In this document: positions 47,801 to 58,973 of the stretch, one piece after another
How positions within the stretch are numbered: the first letter of the stretch is position 1
Layout: each line of letters starts with the position of its first letter
Origin: Macquaria australasica
Taxonomy: Eukaryota; Chordata; Actinopteri; Centrarchiformes; Percichthyidae
Assembly: GCA_005408345.1 (NCBI GenBank)
Contig: SEMN01000100.1
Location: 124,001-188,000 of the forward strand
DNA length: 64,000 bases
Direction of reading: 5' to 3'
Notes under the pieces: generated by a model
Database searches by the model: none
What the model saw: only the letters and a program-made list of their open reading frames with translations
Told to the model about the DNA's origin: nothing
Position numbers and translations under genes: made by a program

Positions 47801-50800
47801 TGTAAAAGAACAATGCCAGTACAGACATAACCCCTGCCCCTGGACTCATTCCACCCAGGATGACATTGACAGCTGAGAGCGAGTGTTCAGCTTTTAACAC
47901 CGATCACTGCGCTCTCTGCTGAGCTTCACAGATCAATAGACTGCCAGGGCAGCAGGCCTCTGGGAAGGAGACCAACATCACAGCAGTGTCACCTCTCAAC
48001 AGTTTAACCTGAGTATGACAAGGAGCCCATTTTCAACTTGCTCATGTTCCTGTTTAAAAGCCTAATTAACAGTTTGAGTGGATGTGAGAGTGAGTGGCGG
48101 GTGAGTGGGCACGTACTGTTCTGTGATCTGAGGAACGTTCAGTACGCTAGAAAGCAATGACATCTTTGACAGGACACTTAACCTTTGTTCAAAGCCAAAC
48201 TTTTAGCCAATAATGAACAATCCAAGGCCAATTACTTGACAATTCAGATAGATATGATTGTGCAGGAACAGTCCCTAACCTAACCCCTTCAAAATGATCA
48301 CAATGACAGCGCCAGTCTTAGTTTCACCTGTGTAATATTTAGACTGTATTCAGTCAGGTAGTCCTATTGGTATTATAAATCTTTTTCCTAAGGAACCCTG
48401 GCCTGCCCTTGAAATGTCATTTCATGATGTGCTTTTTTTTCAAAGTGTGAAAAAAAGAGATTTCATGGAGCATAAATTTGTTTACAGAAGGAATGTCCAT
48501 CATGCACATGCTTCCAGTCATGTTTTTGTTTCCAAGTTTCCTCCAACAGGATGAAATATTGAAGGGGTTTTATCTCTTAATCCTCCCCTCTCCTGCTAAT
48601 GCTGAATGCAGGTCAACACAGATCTCTTAACCTAAATCTCAGACAGAGCTGTTGATGAGCAAGTTAAAAAGGCTGGTTTTCATTTTTTAATTTGAATCCA
48701 GGAAAGTGATGTCAAAGGCCAGTTGTAGCACATGGAACAGGAAGGTTACATCAGTTGAGGGCAACAAGTAGAGCAGGACTGTGTCAAAATATAGCTTTTC
48801 TTCTGTTGTGGTTGACATGAGTAAGCGATGCACATCAACCATGATGGAAAATATGGACTTTTGTAAACCTGTACCTGTCAAAGGTACAACACAGATGACA
48901 GCTCATGACCGCATGGAGCCTATGTGATCATGCACTGGGCAGGCAGCAGCGAAGCACATATGTATGGTCAAAGGGCAATCACAAGGCTAACACCGACAGA
49001 TGGACATTCTCACACATGGATGGATTAGAAGACAATGAGCCCCTGGGCAGAGACACTAAAAGGTCCCTCGCTCACAGTCTTTTCAGCAACCGTTTGAAGG
49101 TTAACCATGAGTGCTGCTGCTGTTAAAAACTGCACCTGAAGTTCAGTATGTTGTTGAGGCTTAAGTAGCTTAAGTATGCACTGTGCAGCTGTATTACGTT
49201 TAAAAAACTAAATATAGGCTAATAAAAATACACCAGACTCTGTATCAGCAGATACTCAATGTTAAAGTATCAGGATCAAACAAATGTGATCTGGGCATCC
49301 CAATTATTGACTGAGTTCTTTGACTCTCCAAAGAGAAATAATAACAGGCACTTTTGAGTCACTGGCTTTGGGGCCCCCTGACCCCTCGGGCCTCTGTGCC
49401 TGTGTCCAGTAAGTGCATTCAGTTATTCATCCATGTTCTCACACATTCATATTTATATAGTACCTGCAGCATGGGCTATTTATAGTCTCCAATCCACTTG
49501 AATTACTCGTCTTTGGATTGTAGATGTAAACCGGAGAGCACCCAGAGAAAGCCAAACAAACACAGAGACAAAATATCCCAACTTTGTATGAAAAGGCTGA
49601 AAATACATTTTCTTTGACATCCCTTGTAAATATGTTCATACTTTTATATGGATGTTTTCTTTACAATTGCTGTAGTTGTATAACTCATCTTGACCTGATC
49701 TGTCCATGCTGTCCTCCACAATGTTAACTATTACTACAGCCGCATGTCTGTCTTCAATTGAGAGGAATCTAGCTGGTCTATATGAGCTAATGCGCTGTAT
49801 GTGGCTGACACGAGTGTAAGCCAATCACGTACTGTATATGTCAGTCGGTGAAATATGAACTTTGAGAAGACGACCACCGTCTGTGGAGAAGAAGCTTCCC
49901 CCCCCCCCTGTCATTACATTGGACCATTTAGCTTTATGGGATTATATATATTATATAACTTCTTTCAGCATCAGAGATTCCTCCACTGATTTGGTTCAGC
50001 CTAAATGTCACAGACCTGATACTGTCTCAAATGGAAAGAGAACACGTCACTATTTAGCTAACCTGATTTCTATGATGCATGAGTATTTTTTAAGAAAGCG
50101 TGACTACTCAATCTTCAGAACAGAGGAATTAACAACCAATATGTTGTTTAGATTATACCCACTGTTGTGGAAATGGTTCCCACCGGCTTCAGGGGAAAAT
50201 AAAGGATAGATTTCTTTCTCTATTTTTGTAGGGATTCAGCAATTAAGATATGAAAACAAACAGAGTAGCTATAAAGACAAAGGGTTTCATTATGCAGAAC
50301 ACACTTTTGTCGTCAAGTTATATTGAGTCATTGCAGCCCATCTGAGCTTCTGTGCTGTTGAGCCCCCTCATCACTCATCCCTCATTACCTCACTGGGACA
50401 TAATACTTGACAACTTTCTGGTCATCAAGGTGGACACAACCAGTGCTCCTCAAGGTAGCTAATGTTTACTTATGACTGACGCCACTTAGTGTTCTTTAAA
50501 TCAAAATGGTTGTGATATTGCTTTTTTTTTTTTTTTAACTTAAATCCTCCAGTGAGTTGACCCCTGCAATATAACAATTTCTCCATTCAGATTTACATGA
50601 CACAGCTTTGACCACAAAAACACTACTGAAGGTTTTTATTTATAAAGAAAAGCTCGCCTCACAGGGGCCAACAAATGTGTTTCTGAACAGGATTTGTGCG
50701 CCCTCTGCTGGAATTTTCTAGGACCTTCACTTCAGCTCTGCACGAATTAAACACACTGTAGATGTGATAGGAATGAGTGAATTATGCGTCAGTGCAATAT

Positions 50801-50945
50801 TAACCTCTTTGCATATGTCAGCAGTTTTATCTTACATGCTTTCCAGATGTAGCTTTTACTTTTTATTTGTCACTGTACCTTTGCGGCATGCTGAATGTTA
50901 TTAATTCAGTGTTTCGTGTATTCCTGTATCAAATAAAATTCAAAT

Positions 50946-50951
50946 TTTATT
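50946..50951 (-). terminator. hnf4b: Candidate polyadenylation signal of hnf4b
   Basis: TTTATT on the + strand is AATAAA on the - strand, about 190 bases after the TAA stop at 51137-51139. Another copy is near 50636. It is inferred from position. Confidence 0.4.
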
Positions 50952-51136
50952 TATGTCCCATCTCTGAAAAATGAACAATGCTGGATACAAAGATGCATTA
51001 TTAAATGAAGAATGATTATAACATCACTCTTGCATGACCAATTAAACAAAACAAGTTATTTTTCTCAGTAACAGATAACCGCACTTGGATGTATGAATAA
51101 TTGCATGTGTGTACAGTATGTGGCTGTGTGTGTATG

Positions 51137-51309
51137 TTAGTCTGTATTCTGTCTCAAGCTCATAACACTCTTCCACTCCTCGGTTAAGTTGTTGCTTCTT
51201 GAGGTGTCTCTCGGTGTGGACCGGTGCTTCTGGTATGCCGTGGGCACACTGGCAGCATCGGCATGTCTGTACACCTCAGTGCCAGTCTGTGGGGGCAGCA
51301 GGCAAGCCG
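51137..51309 (-). CDS. hnf4b: hnf4b terminal coding exon (F domain)
   Basis: With the acceptor TTTCAAG ending at 51310 the frame reads SACLLPPQTGTEVYRHADAA, then SVPTAYQKHRSTPRD and on to TAA at 51137-51139. LPPQTGTEVYR lines up with the HNF4A/HNF4G F-domain block 'SPPxGSGxExYK', so this frame is preferred. A competing acceptor CACACAG ten bases upstream (exon start 51319) would shift frame and stop after 14 codons at 51276-51278. Confidence 0.7.
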
Positions 51310-54300
51310 CTTGAAAGAGCTGTGTGAGACAGACAGACATCAGCAATGGCATTTAGCACATGAGGGTTCAGTGTCTATCAATACATTTCAGTTTCATGAA
51401 AACAAATGTCAGGTGAGACGCAGGTGAATACATTTGTTATTTTGATGGTAGAACACAGTAAGACTTGATATGACTACTATATGGAATAAAAGCATCATTG
51501 TTGACGCTGTTCTATCGCCAGGTGCATGTTAAAAACTGTTGTGATAGGTTGATTTGTGAGTGCTCACATGTTGAAATATGAGAGATGACGGAGGTGAAGT
51601 TTGTAGGTGAAGCTCTTTGATCATTTTGCTGGTCTTGAGTCAGGCCATCGCCTGAAGGAAGAGGAGAAACTGGAGCAGACAATATTGAGAGTGAGAGCAG
51701 ACGAACATTCAAAATAGCACACTGTCTATGCTGGAGCTCAGTGTGAATGTACAACTACATAATGAAAATGTCTCAATTATGATGCTAGTACAAGCTCAAT
51801 ACAGTTCAGAGTTTAACATAGTTATACTTTAAGTCCATTTCTTGCAAATAAATACTGTAGCGGTGTCTCCTACCTGTCCACTGTCCCTGTCCATCTTTGC
51901 TTCCCTCCCCCAGCAGCATCTCCTGCAGCAGGTTGTCCATTCTGGCTTCGCCCAGCAGCTGTGCTAAGTGGAGAGTCTCCACCATCTGCCAGGCCACACT
52001 CTGCAGGGGAGGAAGCATCAGCAGGAGCTCCCCAAACCTTCCTCGCTGCTCACAGGTTGCTTCTTCTAGCAGCAGATGGGCCTGGAGACGCAGATGTCGA
52101 ACCACCTGAGGACTCTCCAAACCCGGACAGTCTGCGAGACAAAGGTAAGAGGACATATGCTGAAGAGGAGAGAGTACACTGTAAAGAAAGGGCTATGCAT
52201 GCACTTGAGTAAAGTTTTATCAGGGAATTGTTAACATTAATAATAAGTGAGAGAAGGGCAGGACTTTATCCATGTAGATAAGATCAGTAAGACAAGAGTA
52301 TGATTGTTGACTGAGAGGCAGAGAGGTGAATGAAATAAAGAGATAAGGTTTCAGTTGTACTGTATTATAATTTCATATGACAACAAAAAGTAGGTATAAG
52401 TTTTTGCAGGTGCAGAAGTTCAGAGATGTGTCTGTTATTGCACCATTTTTGTTTTTACATTGATTAATCAGAGTATCAGGGTAGCCAATTAAGTTGAGAG
52501 AGTCCTTTGCGGTTGCCAGTATGCCATTGTAAGGCATCCTTTTCTCCATAGAAGATATCAGGTGACAGATAATGTACTAATGAGCTGAGATATACAAATC
52601 CTGCTGCAGATCTCTATACTCTATACTCACATCCAGCATCATCTTTCCAATATATTTTCTTTAAGCATTTTTATTGAGGAGAAAAAAATAAGGCAGCAAG
52701 ATTCAGGCTCTTTTCTGGCAGACTGTAGGAAACAGACCAGAGTAATTTTAGTTTTACTTCATAAAATGGGACTTAGCTCTTTAGTTACAAGATCTGGTGA
52801 AATCAAATGTATAAGGGTGTTCCTTCTGTCTATAGATGTAAGATTTTTTTTTTTACTGGGTTTCCTTGTAACAGGCAAGGATGCCTTCCAACCAATCACT
52901 GCTTCAGTCCCTAGACCCCTTTCTCAAGCTGACTGAACATCACCCACAGTGAGAGCACAGTAAGGCCATTCTTTACATTTCTAGCCAAAGGAGTTTCTTT
53001 GGTCACCCTGATATAATTTTAAATAAAATGACATAAATTAAATTATAAAACTTAGACTGAATCTGTGTAATGGACAGCAGTGAATTTTCAGAGTATAGTC
53101 CCGTTGGTGTGCAGACTGTCACAACTCCAGCCAGCTCCTAGTATTCATTCAGTTGTCTCTGTTTTTTCCCACAATACTAACTCTCCTGTCATTTCAGATC
53201 TAGCCACTCCCTCCTGCCCTGCAATAACCCCTTTCCCGCCATTCCCATCACCTGACCATCCCCGCCCACCTGCTCACCTGTCTCCCATTTCCCTCATCAG
53301 CCTTGCAGCATATATACCTGCCCATCTCCACTCATTCCCTGCCAGACTGTCTAGTTTGCTTTCGTCCCTAGCTTTCCAGATGTTTTTCTGCCTGTCTGAC
53401 TTTGCCTGCTTGACCTACTGCCTGACCCCTTTTTTGGATAAGTTTGCCTGTTCTATCTGCCAGCCTGGTTTTGGCCCTTGCCAGGTTTTTGACTTCAGTA
53501 AACGTGAACTATTATCTTAACCTGCCTGTTTTTGAGTCGTGCTTCTGGGTTCAAGTTTGTTATTTTCTAAGCCATTACAAAAATGACTTTTATATCATGG
53601 AAAAGCCTTGTTACTAGAAATTGGAGTAAGAACATAGGGGTTTCCCTGTCTCCCTGTATAGGTCACCATCTTTCTATAGGTCTTGTTGTCTGGTATGTTG
53701 CATCATAAGGAAACTGTATATTGATCAGGTCAGATATGATATGTATCTGACAGATCTGATTATTTAAAGACTACTTTAACAGCAGGGTATACTGGGCATA
53801 TTAGAAAATAATACAGTAGCCTAGTATTATTTTTACAGTAAGAGTAAAGTAAAAACTTTAAGCTCAGCAGGCAGCCACCTCTGCCTGACTGCCAAGCACT
53901 TCACCACATCCTGAAAAAAAGGCTCACTCAGACTAAACTACAGATGCAAAAGGTCAAGAAAATAAACAGATCCAAGAGAGAACATCCAAAAAAAAAAAAG
54001 TTATTCTTTGTCTGGTGCAATGGATGAGGTCAAGTGGCAGAACAGAAATTACAACCCACAGTACAGACTGACTGGACTGACCTGGGGAAAAGAAGACAAT
54101 GGTTCTGAGGCAAGCAAACTCTTTGTCCGTGATGTCCAGCTGTCTGAGAGGTTTGACCAGCTCCTCTTGGATTCTGAAAGCCACTCTGGACACCTCTACC
54201 TCTGCACCTCTCAGGGGGATCACAAAGTCGTTACCTGATCAATAAACATCCATTCATATGCAAGATATTTTAGCATGAAGATTGCTGTAGATACATGTAA

Positions 54301-57300
54301 TACTTCAAATAAATTGTCCCCCTCTGCACATAACTGAGTAATCAAATAAAAAAGCGCACAATCAGTTGGAGGTTTTATCTGTCCTACCTAGAAGGATGAG
54401 ATTATAAAAAGGTAAAGAGCGCCTTGCTGCCCCTAGGATGAGATGTCCTGCAGAGTGGGTTCGTAACAGGGTTATCTGCACACAGACATACACAGGATTC
54501 ATGTCACATATACATGCAAAATGGCTAGTCAACCAAAGCATCAAACTGAAGTGACAGTAAACACTCTGTGAAACAAAGTATAAAGTCAGCTGCTGTTATA
54601 TTATTCTGTACTGACAGGCACAAGTTAGAATAAAAAGATCTGTAGGTATTCAGTCCCCTTCGCACCCTGTCATCTATCGGGAGGCCACAAAACTCTGGGA
54701 TGTTTTTTGCCCATTCCACCAGCAGGAGGAGTTGCTGCTTCATGGACTCAAACACGTCTCTCAGGCAGGCTGTCTTCTTGGTGTTGATGTCATGACTCCT
54801 AGGTGAGACCAGAGCTGGGGACTGAGAGCAGAAAAGCATAATGTGAGTTCACAGTGGGCTCAGGTGATACTGCAATGTGGGAATGAACCTTAGAGAAGAT
54901 GTGTGATGGTGTATGCAGGGAGGGAGATAAGTGGGGGATGAGGAAGGTGATGATGCTGCTAGGTGTATGAATGCTTTGGCACTCGGAGAGCTGTGAAAGT
55001 TAAAGCAAGACAAGGCAGGTAGAAGAGGGGTTATTTTTCTTAAACAATGCTGGATGGAGACCACATGATGAGCAATTTGAAAAAACACCCCAGCAGCATA
55101 TACCGTACTAGCTCATTTGCCAATCATCTCATTTATTTCAGTGCATTCCTTTTACATGCAAAAGCGTATATCTGGTTGTTATTATGCATTTGAAGGTAAT
55201 TGAACATCGGCACACAATCCCAGACCTAATGGTGCAATTAAATGGGCTATGATTAGATGGGGTCCCTCGGCAATTTTGTCATTTCTAAGGAGTAACTGAA
55301 TCCAGCCTACAGCTAGAACCTCCACAGAATTGAATGGCTGCCTGTCTAACCTATATCCTGTCCATCTCTCTGGCCTTCATCTACATGATTTCCAGAAATA
55401 GGGAAGGGATCCTTTAGCTGGCATACATGACAAATATAAGTGTCTGTTTCTGTCACAGAACTTTGTATTTGATATCTTAAGCAATGGCGAGTTACCTGTT
55501 GCACACTGGCCTCTGCCCGCAGCAGCACGCTGATGGACAGTGTGCCCACTGTCTGTCCCTTGGCTCTGTGACTGTTGATGCAGTCTCTCTCATTCTGAAC
55601 AGCTGGAGATTAAAGAGAGGAAAGAACCATCAGAGAAGTTTCTTGGCTTCCCCAGACATCACCTCTGCTCTCCACTTTTTCACTCACCTCGGCTGCAAAC
55701 ATCTCATGAAAGAAAAGACCTACTCTTTGCCTCCACAAGGTCCCTCTATCCTCTGTGACATTGAAGTTGCTGTTCACGCCAACAACATTAGCTAAATGCT
55801 GCCTACTTTGCAAATGTGGCAGAAATTAAAGAAAAATCTCATTTTTTCCCCCAGGAGTCTCCTGAAGTCTCCTTCTGTTTGGAGACTCGAGTGTATCTAT
55901 TTCAGGATGTAAAGTAGTATGGTGTAATTAAATGTCACAGTCTTTGATGTGAAATAGTTGGGGAGTTGATGTGATGTGATATGAATGGGTAGAAAAGTAC
56001 ATCTTGAGCATTTTAATATAAAGAGTCGGTCTAGACCTGCTCTACTCTAAAAAGTGCCCTGAGATAACTTTGTTATGATATGGCGCTATATAAATAAAAC
56101 TGAATTGAATATTAATGTACATAAACATTAAAAAAACAAACACATGTTGTATATTGGGCGTACAAATACTGGGACTAAAGAGTAAAAAACAGTGACCAGA
56201 AATCTTATTTATAATAGTGATGTAAAGAATCTGTAACATTATTTCTCCCTCTCCTCTCCTCTGTCTGTTTTTTCATCTCCTCTTTTCTATTGCTTATCTT
56301 CTCAAAGTTTCTCCCTGATAAAAAAAAGGGGTAGTGAAGACAGAGAGAAGACAAATACAGAGAAAACCTTTTCTGAAACACCCTTTGAAGTATGTAGTAC
56401 ATGGCAACAAAGTTGTAGAAGGTAATGTTTTAATCCTGTTGTGGGGACCTATCTTGATTTGATATATCTTGATTTGATATTCCGATGTTGACCACAGCTT
56501 CTTATATTTGCCGCCGACAATAAAAAGTGGGCGTGGATGCCCGGATGCTTGATGGTGTGGATTATGTTTAGCGGAGGAGATGCCATCACATGTTGATGAC
56601 CCCTCTGTGAGAGTCATTAGAAACAGAGCAATCTGGACAGCCTCAGACTGATTCCAATATGGCTCTACAAAGTCAGACAACAGGACCGAGTGTCAGAGTA
56701 ATCAGTCATCAGAGCTGTCCTCTCAGCAACCAATCAGGAGAGTATTAATCAAACTAGAGGAGGAGAAGGAGCGGGAGGCTCCCTCTGTGCTTCACTGACA
56801 TGGTCCTGCATGACAATGTCCCAAATGAATCTTCTGTGGAACATCAGTTAAGTCTGGATTTGGAGTAAACAGTTACAGGGAGCGTGCTCAGAGGTCAAGT
56901 ATAAAAGGGCTGACTGCCCTGAGGAGTCTTGTTTAATGCTTTACTTGTGTGTTTCCACCAAAGCTGTACTTCTGGATTAATTTGAAAGTGATACTACAGC
57001 ATTTTATGCAGACCAGACATATTAGAAAAGTAAACATTTAAATTAGTAGCCCTGGCCTTCACTTCAGGGGGTGGTGAGCAACATCTTTCCAGAAAACTAC
57101 AGAGCAAATATTTGCCTATGCTCAGCCATGTTAATTATTCATGTGCATAGACTATTCATGGCTCCTCTGATTGCATCTTTTTCTCCCTGCTTATCTGTGG
57201 GACTCAATGGAAGATAAGGCCAACAGTATACAGGGTGACCATAAACACACACGTAGAAATGAACGTAAACATGTTTTCTTTTCAGTGGACATGATGTGTT

Positions 57301-58973
57301 ACAAGTTGTGACTGGTGAAATTTTAGGTTTTGAATATTGTTTATCCAAACCATTTATGTAGGTCCTTGTGAAGTTTAACACAGAAGGTGCACTGTATTAA
57401 ATGAAAAAAGAAAGCTGCGGAAAGAGTGACTTAACACCCCCTGAAAATCTTGACTTTGCTGACCTCCAGTGGTTTAATTCTCACCTTCCTGCAGTGATAT
57501 ACAGGTGTACTCCAGGACCCTGTGACATCACTGTGGGGTGTGGTTATGGGTGCAACAGAGCACACATTTCTGACCACACCCGACCACACCCATCAGTGAT
57601 GCTGTGTGTGGTCAGAGGTAAGACTTGAAACCAAGTCTTTTAACCAGGAAGGGCAGCAAAACACTGTTTTTCAGCTGGGTGTCAAATTACTCTTTAAGAA
57701 AACTGAAATATTTCCTCTGACCTTCCTTTCTCATTCCAGCCTTGAAACACTTTCGTAGTCTGCAGTAACGACACTGGTTCCTTTTGTCTTTGTCCACAAT
57801 ACATTGTTTGTTGAACCTAAAAAAACACATGTACAATATATAAGCACAGATGGACATGCTGTAAATCCTTTCAAGACAGCTGTAAGCTTATATTAAGAGT
57901 ACTTTATCAATTTAGCATTGCACTCCTATAACACTGTCGGAAATTGATGCAGCAGAAACAGAGATATTGCCTTTTTTATTCCACACATTCTTCTTCCTTG
58001 TCAAAACCTGGTGCCTACATTACCCACAATGCAACTCGACCGCCAACAGTTCGGGTGCGCTATGCTAGTAGCGGCTAAAGTAGCCTCGAGCAGAGATGAG
58101 GAGCGGGCTACAGAGGTCTGTTAAGCTCACTTCTTTCTAACTCCACACCCCCAGATTTTTTGCACTTTTTTCACTTGAGGCAATTTATCAGATTTCACGC
58201 AGCTCCCTCTGGAGCCACAAAAGGCTTTATACAACTTTTATTTTCACATTTGCAGTAGTACTCCCTGTAGACCTGTAAACAGACTTTAATGTGTAAAATC
58301 AGTGGAGTTCCTCTTTAATATTTGTCAGAGGAAGACACAGGTGCACATGTTGAATATTCGGAGGTTTAGGAATTGATCATATTTTGTTGTTGACACTTTT
58401 TAATGCAAGCCAAGACATGACAAAATCTGTTGTCTGCAGAGCATGGTTCTATCCCACAGCTATATCTCACCATTGATTTAGAGTCCTCTATGTCATTAAA
58501 TGTAAGATATTGTTTCCGTGCCTGGGCTGGTTCCAGCGTCTATGACCATCCAGTTGCTTTTCTATTTCTAGGTGAGGCTTCTTCATTGATATAAAGCACT
58601 CTACAATGTGTGATAACTTTAACACCACAGAATAACTTCTCACTTTAACTTCAACGAAAAATTACTATCAGTGCTTCTAGCCCATATTGTATGACATAAA
58701 GATTTTATTTCAATATGTTGATGGATATTAAGGGATACAAATAATACAAAGACTCTGATTAGTGATTTGTAGTACTGAGGAGGATCTATGATGGGACTCA
58801 CCTACAGTTGTAAATGTGATTGTTGCGAATGCTCCTCCTGAAGAAGCCCTTGCAGCCATCACAGCTGGATGCACCATAGTGTTTACCTGTGGCTCTGTCT
58901 GCGCATATGGAACACTGAGTCCTACCTCCATCAGGCTGTGACAGTGATGAGGTGGGTGCTGACACTGTCGAGG
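51137..58973 (-). CDS. hnf4b: HNF4-family nuclear receptor, probably HNF4-beta (first exon missing)
   Basis: HNF4 proteins are nuclear receptors that bind DR1 sites as homodimers, hold fatty acids, and drive liver, gut and kidney gene programmes. Nine - strand exons join in frame: 58802-58973, 57722-57816, 55496-55602, 54666-54821, 54388-54475, 54082-54234, 51874-52131, 51568-51669 and 51137-51309, giving about 434 residues without the N-terminus. Finger 1 is C-x2-C-x13-C-x2-C with P-box CDGCKG; finger 2 is C-x5-C-x9-C-x2-C followed by RLRKCFKAGM. The ligand domain carries ESMKQQLLLLVEWAKNIPEF, an Arg eleven residues before LLGND (equivalent to the fatty-acid-binding Arg226/Gly237 pair of HNF4A), and the AF-2 helix DNLLQEMLLG. 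The ligand domain is only about half identical by eye to HNF4A, whereas HNF4A and HNF4G are much closer to each other; this favours the third paralog hnf4b. The family call is very firm, the paralog call less so. Confidence 0.9.
51568..51669 (-). CDS. hnf4b: hnf4b exon 9 (F domain)
   Basis: It encodes VSPLPSGDGLTQDQQNDQRA then SPTNFTSVISHIST. The end resembles the 'LSQD..HADQIST' stretch of HNF4G. Two in-frame acceptors 18 bases apart are possible (exon start 51669 after CTCCAG or 51651 after CTTCAG). The donor is CAT|GTGAGC. Confidence 0.75.
51874..52131 (-). CDS. hnf4b: hnf4b exon 8 (ligand domain end, AF-2)
   Basis: Acceptor CTCGCAG, donor CAG|GTAGGA. It encodes DCPGLESPQVVRHLRLQAHL, RGRFGELLLMLPPLQSVAWQ and MDNLLQEMLLGE, then a short polar tail SKDGQGQWT. 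The sequence between FFSP and RGRFGELL is the least conserved part of the ligand domain. Confidence 0.95.
53200..53570 (+). mobile_element. LTR-like dispersed repeat in hnf4b intron 7
   Basis: It has CT-rich words (CCTGCCCTGCAATAACCCC, CACCTGCTCACCTGTCTCCC), a CATATATACCTGC TATA-like site near 53310, repeated TGCCTGACC/TGCCTGTC words, and a terminal GAGTCGTGCTTCTGGGTTCA. The architecture is the same as in the element at 23502-23935. A 146-codon open frame across it is not a gene. Confidence 0.6.
54082..54234 (-). CDS. hnf4b: hnf4b exon 7 (ligand domain)
   Basis: Acceptor GATCAG, donor CAG|GTCAGT. It encodes GNDFVIPLRGAEVEVSRVAF through FACLRTIVFFSP, aligning with HNF4A '[26 protein letters not shown]'. 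Confidence 0.94.
54388..54475 (-). CDS. hnf4b: hnf4b exon 6 (ligand domain)
   Basis: Acceptor TGTGCAG, donor TAG|GTAGGA. It encodes ITLLRTHSAGHLILGAARRS then LPFYNLILL. It carries the Arg expected to contact the fatty-acid carboxylate. Confidence 0.94.
54666..54821 (-). CDS. hnf4b: hnf4b exon 5 (ligand domain, helices 1-3)
   Basis: Acceptor CTCTCAG, donor AGG|GTGCGA. It has 52 whole codons from SPALVSPRSHDINTKK to ESMKQQLLLLVEWAKNIPEF and CGLPIDDR. Confidence 0.94.
55496..55602 (-). CDS. hnf4b: hnf4b exon 4 (hinge)
   Basis: Acceptor CTCCAG, donor CAG|GTAACT. It encodes AVQNERDCINSHRAKGQTVG then TLSISVLLRAEASVQQ. AVQNERD is the conserved hinge start of HNF4; the usual 'RISTRRSSYED' following it has diverged. 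Confidence 0.93.
56015..56112 (+). repeat. 3' tail of a teleost dispersed retroelement
   Basis: The words TAGACCTGCTCTACTCTAAA, GTGCCCTGAGATAACTTTGT and ATGGCGCTATATAAATAAAA then CTGAATTGAAT form a tail seen at the 3' end of very many percomorph dispersed repeats. Only the tail is present, as expected for 5'-truncated insertions. Confidence 0.7.
57722..57816 (-). CDS. hnf4b: hnf4b exon 3 (second zinc finger)
   Basis: Acceptor TTTTTTAG, donor GAAG|GTCAGA. It encodes RFNKQCIVDKDKRNQCRYCR then LRKCFKAGMRKE, almost identical to other HNF4 proteins. Confidence 0.96.
57911..58318. mobile_element. TTAA-type MITE, family C, in hnf4b intron 2
   Basis: The right end (TTAA at 58315-58318), reverse-complemented, reads TTAAAGAGGAACTCCACTGA then ttttacaca, closely like the left end of the element at 27683-27985. 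The left part shares TGATGCAGCAGAAACAGAGA with that element's other end. The left terminus is eroded. It lies between the two zinc-finger exons. Confidence 0.6.
58802..58973 (-). CDS. hnf4b: hnf4b exon 2 (A/B tail and first zinc finger)
   Basis: The acceptor TTGACAG precedes 58973 and the donor AG|GTGAGT follows 58802. It encodes a Ser/Thr-rich lead (STVSAPTSSLSQPDGG) and CSICADRATGKHYGASSCDG through RNNHIYNC. It starts two bases into the frame, so an upstream exon must supply the N-terminus. The lead is about ten residues shorter than in human HNF4A. Confidence 0.95.

Larger units (their letters stand above)
29991..50945. other. crispld2-hnf4b convergent intergenic region
   Basis: About 21 kb lies between two genes that point at each other. 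No cellular gene was recognised on either strand. Supported contents are the dispersed repeats, hAT-like element, palindrome, Ty3/Gypsy fragment and microsatellites listed separately. Stretches near 30480-31160, 36380-37600, 45000-49400 and 49400-50900 look unique and non-coding. Human 16q24 has ZDHHC7 next after CRISPLD2; no such exons were seen here. Confidence 0.7.

Noticed and set aside
53080..53520. 146-codon + strand frame
   Set aside because: It lies over an LTR-like dispersed repeat, and the Pro/Ser/Leu bias comes from CT-rich repeat words.
56294..56680. 128-codon - strand frame in an hnf4b intron
   Set aside because: It is not similar to any HNF4 segment, and the confirmed exons on either side join without it.
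51137..58973. Assignment as hnf4a or hnf4g
   Set aside because: The ligand domain is far more diverged from both than they are from each other, and the neighbours are those of human 16q24 rather than the HNF4A (20q) or HNF4G (8q) loci.
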